64,000 bases of DNA from Lineus longissimus. Lineage: Eukaryota > Nemertea > Pilidiophora > Heteronemertea > Lineidae. Below are positions 25,082 to 36,373 of the stretch, one piece after another. The stretch covers positions 3,164,501 through 3,228,500 of the forward strand of contig NC_088311.1 in assembly GCF_910592395.1 (NCBI RefSeq), given 5' to 3'. The translations under genes were made by a program, and so were the position numbers. Below the pieces are notes generated by a model. It searched no databases. It was not told the DNA's origin and saw only the letters and a program-made list of their open reading frames with translations. The first letter of the stretch is position 1; each line of letters starts with the position of its first letter.

Positions 25082-28078
25082 AGTGGGCTGGATGGAATAT
25101 TGCTGATTTGATAGGCAACAAATGTACCAAATAGTCCCGATCCAATGCTGTGGTCCAAGTTAGCACTTATCACGAAGAATGAGTTCAAAGAACTGCAGAC
25201 TATCAAGAGAAATTTCGAGAAAATGACCTTCCTAAAGATTTCACACACAAATGAGTTCAAACAGTCTGCAGAGATGACCACATCACACTCGACTCACAAG
25301 TTGATCCTTAGTTACAATCATACCTGGTACGACAAGAGACACACACAGAAGATGCTAGTGCATTGACGTAAATCTGATTTATCACATTAATGACATAAGA
25401 CGATGTGATGGTGGTCTGTTAACACGTTGTCATGGCAACACTTTCGTATTTTCTCACATGAAAAAAGGTGGCAGTGCTAACATGTCGCACATTTGTTTGC
25501 AAAATTACACCTTCTCTTCTCACTATTCAGGTTCACTTGGAAAGTGTCTATAAAACCTAATCAAAGAATCAATCTTCAGTGCATTGTCTACATTTGCTGG
25601 AAGGGCTATGTACATTTGTAATTGGATAAGCAGCTAGCTATATGTACACTGGCAATTGATGAGCAAAGACTTGTTGGATATGGGAAAATCCAGTTTCTCT
25701 GCCACAGGCATAACATGTTATATTTGGGTTCAGCAAACCTACTATGGTATTACTGGTCAATGGAAAGCAATGACAAAAGCAAGCAAAAAGCAAATAGAGA
25801 AAAAGAAAGTCAAGGCACTTCCATTACTGACATTTTCAAAAGTAAAAGCTGGTAAAAGCATAACATACTTTAAAAGACAGTGGTATAGTGCATATGTACA
25901 TATACACTCTTTAGAGAAGTTAAGATTTAGGGAGTATTTTGATACATGTAGTATGTAGTGTAATTTTAAAATGCGTCAAAATGGATTTGCTCGCCAAAAT
26001 ATAGCTCATCACAAGACTGCCCGACATCCTTAGCATTGCCAATAAAAACAGAAAGAACTAACATCAACATGTCCATTCAACATTTCCAGACGACGTCTTT
26101 TTGATGGAGGAGTTACACTCATGGCACAGGCTGTTAGTGGTCTGGAAAGAAAAAGAGCGACTGGAACAGGAAGCAAAAGTTAATAGACTATGTGACCAAA
26201 TTCCTTTTTTAATCCTACCAATTTAATAGGACAGCACAACTTGATCTGTTACCATGTCCTGTGTGTAAAATATTTTAAATTCAAGCAATTAAGAAAAGAA
26301 ATTTAAAAATTTGTAAAGGTCTGAAGCTACTTCACTTGCAGCTGTTATTGATTTGTTATTGTTTTAATATCATACATTGTAACATACCTTGAGTTCAGTG
26401 ATCATGCTGCTGTAAAATTCGTCAATAGCTTTTCAAACAAGCCATTACAATGTCATCACAGAGTTATCTTTTGTCACTTAGATATGCTGTCAGCAGGCAA
26501 ATATTTCAAACTTGGGGGTGGCCAGGAGTATAATGTGCAAGCTTGACACAATGCACCACCACTTGTAGTATTACACTGATGCTGTTCTCTGATCACGAGT
26601 GTTGGAAGACAGTTTGGGGGCCAGGCTTGCGAATTTCAACCTGGCGTAAGATTACACCCCATTCTAGAGCATTGTTTATTGCAGTTCAAAGAGTTTTCAT
26701 TAATCCTGTTCCTGCGGGAAGCCGTTTAGTTCGACTTGCATTTCAGTTCAGATGGCCTAAGTGAAGTCGGACAATCAATGAATCATTGCCATAAATTTTA
26801 TCATAAAATTTATGATAAATGATAATAGGCCACTGCACTGCACTGTCACCCTCTGATCGAGCTGTCAACACCCAAACGCACAGACAGTACAGTAAGTAAG
26901 CATGTTGATGCCAATGATGGTCATTGATGGTAGTTTATACAACAATGTACAATGTATTATGTAATGACTAATGCATCATTGTGTGGATACTCCACTCAAA
27001 ACCAAGCCGAAACACTCTTCCACAATAACAATCTTTCTATACTCTTTACAACCTTCTCAATAAACACAGATGAAAAGCATAGGACTCTAAAATAATGGTA
27101 AACATTACATACCTTGCGTTGAAGAGGCAAAAAAGGGATAATTAAAAGACCGGCGAATTGCTAAAGGTACACAAAAGTCACGTGTAGGTCAACGCCTGAT
27201 TGTTAATGTAGTGAGTATGCAAATGCATGGTGAAAGAAGACTAATCACCTTGTGGGGAAATACCATGTTCGAACTATTTTTAGATTGAGGTCTCATTGGG
27301 AGGTTTTTGTATTCATGCGTGACCAACCAGTAGTTCCTAAAAAATCATTGATTTCTTGGTCCTCACAGTATGCCAGTTGTGATTTAGCAGTTGTTTTGGC
27401 AAAGACATGTTTTTTTGTGTTTCTAAAGCCTAGAGCGCTACTCAATCAGCGGTTGACACGAAACTACACATTTTACTGTTATTGCACGTATGTGTACACT
27501 GGGCTTAGGATGTGTGTCGGCCCCGTGTTGAAATGCCGTCCACGTGCCAGACCGCGAATTTATAATTCCCAAACTGAACTCACGCTTTAGAATAATTCTC
27601 GGAGTTTGATTGGCTGATCATGGTCACATGGTGTAGCCTAAACTACGCACACTTATTTAGCGATCTGGAGGCATCCTTTGGCGTGGGTTGTTCCATTGTC
27701 TTTTTCAAAGACAAGGCATCCATAATATTCAAGCCCCAATGCTTTGCTGTAATCCTTCCTTCCCGCTTTGTCCTTCATGATCAATAATCTTACGCAGCAT
27801 TTTGCATCCCCGTACTGCAATGTCAATAAACGTAATGAGGACAAAATAGTCAGCTCTGCCAAGTTGTCAACATGGTGAGAGAGATGAGGAAGTCACAGCC
27901 AGGCCGAATCAGTCCTGGCTGCTCCACCGTGTTGACAATATGGTGAGAGAGATGAGACGATCACAGCTAGGTCCACGTTTTAAAGGACCAGTGCAGTAAT
28001 TTGGGCATAATGACTAAGTTTTCAGCGGCCCAGTCACATTCACTCTACTTCTGAGTCAATTACTGATTATCAAGACTA
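25082..28078. other. Intergenic, no clear gene
   Basis: There is no exon with solid support. A short open stretch after a CAG at 26090 (reading DVFLMEELHSWHRLL) is the only coding-like piece on the plus strand and is given as a finding. An AT-rich palindrome lies near 26790-26820. A phrase containing ATGGTGAGAGAGATGAG is repeated about 80 bp apart near 27870 and 27950. Confidence 0.4.
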
Positions 28079-28417
28079 TTAACACCTTCAGCGCCGAACC
28101 TACTGTGGCCCAAATCCCCTCTCCTTTGAGCTGGTTATCGGAGTCTCATGGACTTCATGAAAGAACTACGCCATCGCCATCTTCAGGGCAAGAGAGGAAC
28201 TGGAAAGACCTCTTCTTGTCTTTTCAGTTCCTCCCTTGCCCTGAAGATGGCGATGGCGTAGTTCTTTCATGAAGTCATTTGAAGTTCTGAACTACGCCAT
28301 CGCCATCTTCAGGGCATGTAGGAACTGAAAAGACCGTTTGGTCTTTCAGGATAACCAGCTCAAAGAGGGGGGATTTGGGCCACGTAGATCTACGTTGTTC
28401 GGCGCTGAAGGTGTTAA
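28079..28417. mobile_element. TTAA-bounded foldback element with nested palindrome (piggyBac-like, non-autonomous)
   Basis: The 339-bp element is bounded by TTAA at 28079-28082 and 28414-28417. The ends AACACCTTCAGCGCCGAAC and GTTCGGCGCTGAAGGTGTT are exact complements. Pairing continues inward with gaps (GTGGCCCAAATC, TTTGAGCTGGTTATC). TTAA target duplication is the hallmark of the piggyBac superfamily; membership is inferred. The interior holds a 42-bp perfect inverted repeat (28151-28192 and 28235-28276) whose loop also pairs, so 28151-28276 is almost one palindrome. A third, direct copy of the inner motif follows from about 28289. No transposase is present. Confidence 0.75.
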
Positions 28418-30164
28418 AGGAAAACTAATGCCTCTTGAGCAAAGATAGATGGTCTCGCAATGATTGCCAGTGTTTGTTTACTGGAATTGTTTTCCTTCTT
28501 CTGCGTTCAGAAAATGAGACACATTTTTCCTAAGGGACGTGACCATTATATACTCTCAGGGTGAGCACCGAGAGAAAATTGGCAGTTAGCTGCGGGTGTT
28601 CATAGGAACAATGATCATTGTTCATTGGGACTTGATGGTCATGTCACAACATGCATCTTCAAGCAGAAAAGTAAAGCGTCTTCAAATATTCTTTATGTCA
28701 CAACCATTTCATTTGACATGCAACCCGTGTGTCATATTCCCAAGTAAAAGATATGTCCAACCACCCACTCTGAAGAGGGATTTCATGCTGTTGTGATTGA
28801 CGTGTTTTCCTAACCTGTCTCCACATCACAAGCTGTCTTCATGACGAGACCTGTCACTGCATCACAACCTGTCTTCATGACGAGACCCGTCACTGCATCA
28901 CAACCCGTCATCAACAGAGACAATCACCAAATCACAATCTGCCTCTCATTCATGATCAGCAAAAAATGAACAAATCGAGAAATTTTTTATGAAGTAGTCC
29001 TTTAATATTAAAAAATTTTAAATTACATAGCCTAACCATTCATACCTTTGCTATTACAAATTTCCAATTTTGGCATAAAATTTCTCTATGTGTTGTATGT
29101 GATCACTACAAGAGCTATTCTCTTTACACGAAAGCTGTACAATACATGGACACTAGACCATAGCATGACAAAATACTAGGACCAGCAAACTGGACTCAAT
29201 TCACACACCTTACACTGCATCCTATTACAACTATTACATCCTGTCATTCACTTTTAACTCTTCGGACTAAGACCATTCGAAAAAATTGCAGAAAATTACG
29301 TTATTATACCTCGCAACTAAAATCATCTTTAACACAAAAGGTACAACTGTTCCATTGAAATGCGCACATTGAGAGCATTCCAACAAATGGTCATTTCAAT
29401 AAGTTTTGACAATGATGAAGTGGACCTTTTCAAGGCCCGTACAAACTTAACAGGAACCCCAACAACTCTGTCTATCAACAGGAACATTAACAGTCGCGCA
29501 AATACATGTTCATGGGAATCTTGCAGCACAGCAACAAGGACTATGGTGACATTGTCAGTAATGCCTCTTGTCGATTTCAAATGTGATGTCACGCAGGACG
29601 TTTTGCTGTCACAGTAATACCTCTTTTGTTGTATTTCCACCACCTCATAAGCTCTGTAAAGGTACATATGTAACTGCTTCCGAGCAGATTCGATGGGGTA
29701 CTTGTACTCAATTCTGACCTTTTATGTCCCTGTCCCTGACAGCATGTGCAGCGAACAGTCTTTTAGAGTTGATGAAGCCAGTTATTCAAATTCTTAGCCA
29801 CATCTTGATAAGATACTCATAGGGGCTATGAACCATAAGCCATTCAGTAAGTTCTAAATACAAAGTTATTCCCATGCACAAATGTTTCAGGAATTTAATG
29901 GAAAATGTGTTAAAGTCATGTTATATTATTTCTTCTATTTCAGGATGTTCCTATAAGCAAGGCTGTACATTGAGTAATTCAATCCCTTAGTTAATTACAA
30001 TTAAACCTTTGGCCAACTTCACAAAAAAATGTAATTACTCCTCTCTGAATTAACTGATAACAATAAATTAATGTTGAGCCCAACCCCAACAGCACATTTT
30101 CATTATCTGCATACTGAACTGGAGCAACTCACATTTTGGTTCTAAAGACAATGCTTCCATGACA

Positions 30165-30277
30165 ATGGGTGATATGAACAAATACCAGTAACGCTGTTAC
30201 TTCAGTTTTTACAGAAAAGCCTCATGTAAATGCACACAAAATTTTCAGTAAAAGCATTTACTATATCATATCACCCA
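30165..30277. mobile_element. Miniature element with TGGGTGATATGA termini
   Basis: The left end TGGGTGATATGA and the right end TCATATCACCCA are exact complements about 113 bp apart. The inner blocks (TACAGAAAAGCC, then GTAAATGCACA, then TAAAAGCATTTACTA) recur in order at 22833-22950, showing a dispersed family with at least two copies in the window. Confidence 0.65.
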
Positions 30278-31397
30278 ATATGTCCTTTAATTGATTCAGC
30301 ATTGGACTGTTACATTGTCTTACATTACCACTATACAAACTGTCTGGGTCTAATTTGTTCTGTAAAAAGTATATTTTGACTGTACCAATGTTTGGTGAAC
30401 TGGTAAGACTAAAATCCATCAAGCCTGAAAGGTACAACTGTGAAAGTCTCCAATAGAGTTTCTCCTTACCATATTCAAATTTGACGATTTTTATTCTAAG
30501 TCAAATAAACAGACATCCCATGAAATGTCCTAAATAACTTTTCACAAAAAATCATAAAATGGAACTGAATTGTATGTTTGCACCAAAATATCTGTGCAGT
30601 ATTACAAGTCAGTTTCCTGAAGGTTTTAAAAGGTTTGAGTCCATCCATCAGCATATAAAAGACAAACCCTCATTTATTGCAAAAGCAATTTGAAAGCTTT
30701 ACAATTTCAACAGAAGAGAAAAAATGTCGCAGTTTCTTCAACTTGCAGCTTAGATCATATGAACATAACATCATCAAAACTTGATGATTCCAGTTATCCA
30801 TCGACACAACCAACATGACTGGTCACAATAGAGCCTAAAATACAAGTCTACAATCCAAGACTGACATAAAAACTGACTTAACTAGACTGAGACAAACTGT
30901 TGCTCTAGTGTAAAAAACCCTACGAGTACATACATACGATAAGATCCGTGGTGAAATTCAAATACCACAAAAAGACATTATTTAGCCAAATCACTGTTAC
31001 CCAAGATTCAGATAGACAGGCCACATCGCCAATGAATCTGTAATAGGCTGGTTAACAAGACAACAGGCATAAAAATAACTTTTCCTTATAAAATAAGCCA
31101 AATTTCATCCCTAAACTTAGTTAGAGGAATATACTTGTATGGTTCTGGTCCGCATCAATATTGTCGTAGCAGTGTGGTAGACTAAATGTTCCCTACATTC
31201 TTCCTTCTTTGACTAATTGCTGGTCAAACACAATGTATACTTTAGGGTACTGGCAAGTCTACAACTGCCGCTTCATTTTGAATAGTCAGGACAGGACACA
31301 GGTTTTTCCCTTTGGGATGAGTTCTAATTGTGACTGTCAGGATTGGACACACACCTCCATCCCTAATGACCAGACTGCAGTCTATACCAGGACACAA

Positions 31398-31528
31398 TAA
31401 GGTAAAGTGGTACAATTATAATTACCCGGTTATAGCCCATACAGTGTAGAAAACAACCGGAAATACACATTGATGCACACCGAGGCTATGATATTGCACT
31501 GGGGTTATAACTGTACCACCTTACCTTA
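31398..31528. mobile_element. Miniature inverted-repeat element, 131 bp
   Basis: The left end TAAGGTAAAGTGGTACAATT and the right end, read on the other strand as TAAGGTAAGGTGGTACAGTT, differ at two positions over 23 bases. The outer TA may be the target duplication. No coding capacity. Confidence 0.65.
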
Positions 31529-34500
31529 CCTACTAGAAGTGAAACCGTAGTGCCAACATTGTCATCTGTTACACACAAACAATATAGACAACACAGTTTG
31601 ATACAAGTAACTATAGATGTCTCTACTTAATGTAAAGACACCGTTTATTAACACCTAAAGTAGCAACAAAAGTTTGATGAGACAAATGCCATTCTTTTAG
31701 GGATTGCCCATAAACATAGACACATTTCACAATCCTTATCTGTTATTGTAGATTGTCTCAAGCAAACCATTCATCAAAAATTCATTACCTGTTTTTTATG
31801 GCATGTACACATACACCCAATACTGCTTCTTCTCGAGTAAAAGTGCCTATACCTGGTGAGAATTTTGTATTGTTCTGATTATAAAACAGAAATCACCAAC
31901 ACCCTGTAAAGAATCAACCCGTTGAATAAAATTGCCACAATGCCACAGGAGGTTAAAGATTCGTGACGAAAAGAACGCATATATCATCACATCTCCTCCA
32001 GTTTTGTCCAGATACTCCAGAAATGAGGCTTTGCTCATTCTCAAACTGATCTTCATTGCATGGTGGGATTTCCTATGCTACATTAAATGGTATTTCAGCA
32101 ATTTTCGGGAATAATCATGGTCGTTTTGAAGTTGGAACTGGACAAAAGATGGCTGATAGGAGCCAGAGATATACTTGAGATGTGTCTTGCAAAGATTAAG
32201 CTGTGAATAAATGATTTGACAGTGAACATTACACTTTCTCAAGAATGAGGACAAAACAAAAATGTTGGTATAAAAGCAGATGTGTACACATTTGAGTATA
32301 AAATTTAATTCAAATGTAACAAATTGACCATCATTACTCTTTTCACGTATGTCCTAAACAGCTAAGAAATGAAATATCCCTGAAACTTATCAGAGTATAC
32401 ACGTAATATCTCCTATACTAACAAATAAACCCAGGGTTAATGAGCCCTAATATGTAAATCTCCTGGCTAACGGGACTAAAGGAGGTAATGAACTTAAAAA
32501 CAAGAACAGCAGAGGGATACTGAAAAACAGTTTTAGATTCCATGCTGAGAAACTTGACAAGTAAGACTTACAATAATCAAAGACAATTTCATTCACTTCT
32601 CAAGCATGTTATTTAGTTAAAGCGTGTATCACTGCTGTTGCTAGTTGTCATGCATGATAGTTGAGTTATTCCAAATTTGGCCAAGGTTTTGAATTTGACA
32701 TTATACATATACCCCATGCAATGCAATCTGAAACCCATTCAACAAGTTCGTTTTCGAGTCTCTATCCCAAGATACTCCCTCGATTGTTCTCAAACATCAC
32801 CTCAAAGATCATGAAAAAATTCTTAATAGAAACTTTTCACGTGACGTCACACCGTCACCATATTGGCCATCAACATGTCAAGCAATGTCAAAGATCAACA
32901 AATGATGATGTCAATATGTCATGATGCGACAGTTTCCTTCTTGCATGCAATCATAATCATAAGTTACAGCTTTCAAATCACTTGTTTGCAGTTCACTTTA
33001 CGAACCTCTAAATTATGCCTTTACTCTTTATCAGTACAACTTCTCTGAGTAAGAACTATACACATGCAGCATTTTGAAAACTCCTCATTGTAACCCAGTC
33101 AGAGTTTTACATAAAGTAAACAGACAAAGAGCTGATCATGACATAAAATGACACTTCAAGTGTTATATAACACTGCTAGTAACACCAAAATGTTCAAACG
33201 AAAATAGAAAACAAATGATAAGACACAATAACGTCCTTGCTATGTTCCTAAAGATAACTCCACCTCAAGATTAGTTGGAACTGTGGCACCTTGATCTAAT
33301 AAATGAGGTTGATGGTGGTACCTGAGAAACAATTCTTTTAAAATCTTGCTAGACTGCAAAAGTGATGGATAAGTAATTGTTACACACATCGAATGCAGAG
33401 TGACATACTGTTACTTCTGACCCATACTAATGTGGATGACTTTGAATTGGTCAGGTCCAGATTTCAAGAAAGATTGATCTTTCTAGGACAAGTTTTGCTT
33501 CTTGCACATTGTCACAGATATCACCATTAGCACTCAACCCCAACAGTGTGATACAGAAAACAGATGCACAACCCAACAATTTGGAGTAGAATAAACTGGT
33601 ATGGCAGTGTATAGAAGAGCGAGTATTGTCAGTCGGATCCCGTAACTCAATCTCCAATACGATGGTGATTATCCGATGTCTGGTTTTGTGATGATGAGGT
33701 TGGTGTTGATGGTTGGATGGGTCGGGGGGGGGGGACCCTGGTTCTAAGAGGCTGATACATCTAAGTATTCTTCTTACATCCCTGAAATAGTTAAACGAAA
33801 TATCAGGTATGTTGAAAATGTTACATGTAGGAAATTAGAATGTAGAAGTTTTAACTGCCTTCATTTAATATTACAATAGAAACCTTTAGTATGTTGGAAA
33901 TGACAGTAGTACATATGTATTTTGAAGGTTGGAAAGAACAGTTAAAAGTAAGTTGTAAATTCAATTCTAAACATCCTATTATAAGCATACTCTGTGCATA
34001 TACTCTGTCGATACTATTGAGCCAGTTGAGAAGTGCCCGTACATAAGGCCTGATTTACATGTAGTTGGCCTATGTGCACCAGACATGCATCAACCAGCTA
34101 ATTAGCGTTAACACCGTATTTTGTTACAGTAATGTGCCTCGTGTTCACCTACATGTATCTAGATATCTGTTGAGACAAAAGTTACGGCCTAGTTTTCTTA
34201 CAGCAACAGATAATGAAGGATAAGTTAGAAAAATCTTTCAACTACTGCAAGCTTGGTTACAAAAATACACTCATTTGCAGGAATCTAACACTCGATGATG
34301 TGCAGGGCATGTCTTCAAGTCTTGAATGTGAGCATAAGTAATCAAGACTCATCTTGAGGAGAGAACAAACATAACAGACACTAATGACATCAATCATTAG
34401 CCCCTCAAGCGTTCTCAAAGGCCTCACTCTTAGAAATCAAGGTTTTTGAGGTTGTACAAAACCTTTAAAGTTTTTCAGCCAACACTAATACATGAAGGCA

Positions 34501-35204
34501 CACTACGCCCAACCCATCCAGTGTGTCAATGTATGCCTTTGAGGAGGTGAGGAGCGATGAAATGCCAGTTGACACATTCAAAATGAAAGAAAGTTACTAG
34601 CAAGAAAGTTTGTTGTAAACTAATTACTTCTACAGCAATTCACCAAGCACCAGTTCAGGTCAGGAGGCTTAGGCACAAAATAGCCAACCTTGGGTGGTGG
34701 ACTTAAATATTCCACTTTTCTCTGCCCAAGCCAGTCCCTTTTTGACCCACAGAAATCCATCCGGAACAGAACTGGAAATTGTTGGAATTACTCCGCAAGT
34801 TAGACGATCATGCAAAAAGTGAAATTGACCTGACTGTTTTCTAGTAAGTCATTGACAGATGCCTCTCAACCCCTTCACCCGACCCTCTTATACAGAACAG
34901 AGTCTGTACTTCAAGCAAAGAAGGAGAAATCATTCGTTTTCAGACCTTTCCCATGAAGCTGAAATGTTCCCAATCCTCCACCAAAAGTTATTACAACGCA
35001 GTCAAGGACAGAGCCAACCAGAGTCTATATGAGTGAGCACTCATCTGTTGATTACTGCCCTGACTTTGGGACTATGTCACATGACTTCTTGGCTCTGACC
35101 AAAGACTACATGAACCTTTCAAATATCACTTAATTTCCATCCAAACCAGCCATGGTCAATTCAAAATGTGTCAAGCGCAAGCACATTCTAAAGATTTACC
35201 TGAG

Positions 35205-36373
35205 TTACTTGCCTATGCTTCCTCCATGATGTAACAACTCCTGGCTTCCTTCCAAACTCAGCCGACGCCCCAGCAGACGGCTGGGTTTGAACGTCCTATT
35301 GTTTTCACTTGCCTCTGAATGTATACTTTCAGAGGAGCCCTCCTCTTGGGCCTTCATTGCACGCATTTCCAATGCACGGAGCAAATATGGCGGTATCGTA
35401 GCACCCGGATCGGAGAATCGTTTCTCTCTTAACCGTTCCGGAAATACTGAGAATAAATCCCGTTTGCTGCTGCCTTCTTGAGGGAAAGAGCGTGATGGGG
35501 GGCGCCCAGACCGCAATGGCGTACGATTTTTATCCTTATTGTCGTGAATCTGAGCAAGTGGTTCCCGCACAAGTATATTTTTCTGCAAGGACAACCGTGC
35601 AGTTGTATAAGTGGTTTTGCTAATCGTCCTTTGCAACGGGAATGACGCGCGTCGCGTACTTAGATATTTCTGGAGTTCAGGCGTAGGTGATACGCCAGTT
35701 AGCCGAGCGGCTTCTACACTAGGGCTAAGAGAAGTAATCCTTGGCCGCTGACCTAATAAAGTCTCCATACTAGCACTTCTATTCCCGTCTTGATCAAAGT
35801 CAGAAACAGCCGCTATACCCTGATATGAGGTAGTCTTCTGATACATGAGTTTATTTAATGATTGTTTACTACCGACATGTGGAAAGCTCTGTCGCCGCAC
35901 AAAAATATTGCATTCCTCCACCTTCGGTACATTTGGCGGCAGACTATGCCTCCGTAATTTGAGGCGTATAGGAATATCTATATTACTATCGTCTGCTTCT
36001 AATTCATAATGAGAATGAGTTTCAGAGATCATGTCTCCGAGGTTGTCTATGGCACTATTGGATGTCATGGCGTCTTCATCAGAGTCTAATTTGCCCTCCT
36101 CCGTAAACGTGATAGTTTGCGTCTCCGTTTTCTCATTTTCAGCAAATTGAAATGTAACGTGTGAATTCTCTTTTTCATTTTCCTCAATCATGTCGGTCTT
36201 TTCGACCAGTTCCTCGATCTTTTCCACCGGGGGTGGCACCATATGCTGCTCTTTGATTACCTCCCAGCTGTCGCGGTTGCGGTGCAAATTCGCCAACATC
36301 ACGCGACTGAGCTTCGTCGGGAGAAACCGTATCCATTCTTGAAACAACGGATGCACAACGTGTTGGATGAAGC
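35205..36373 (-). CDS. PDE7: PDE7 last exon: end of catalytic domain and a long Ser-rich tail
   Basis: A single 1,169-base exon adds 389 residues. The first 40 or so ([33 protein letters not shown]) finish the catalytic domain. The remaining 350 or so are an acidic stretch and then a basic, Ser-rich, probably disordered tail ending GGSIGK. Vertebrate PDE7 proteins end within a few dozen residues of this point. The tail holds RRHSLPP, RRQSFPH, RRASFPL and RRLSLEG, plus KRFSDPG. The stop is TAA at 35207-35205. The frame is open and biased throughout, so a read-through artefact is unlikely. Confidence 0.9.

Larger units (their letters stand above)
28418..35204. other. Non-coding stretch downstream of PDE7, including its 3' UTR
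   Basis: It is AT-rich with no supported exon on either strand. The part nearest 35205 must include the 3' UTR of the minus-strand PDE7, but several TTTATT signals leave its end open. It holds short direct repeats of a GTCTTCATGACGAGACC phrase near 28830-28900, two miniature elements (30165, 31398) and a poly-G run near 33724. Confidence 0.45.
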
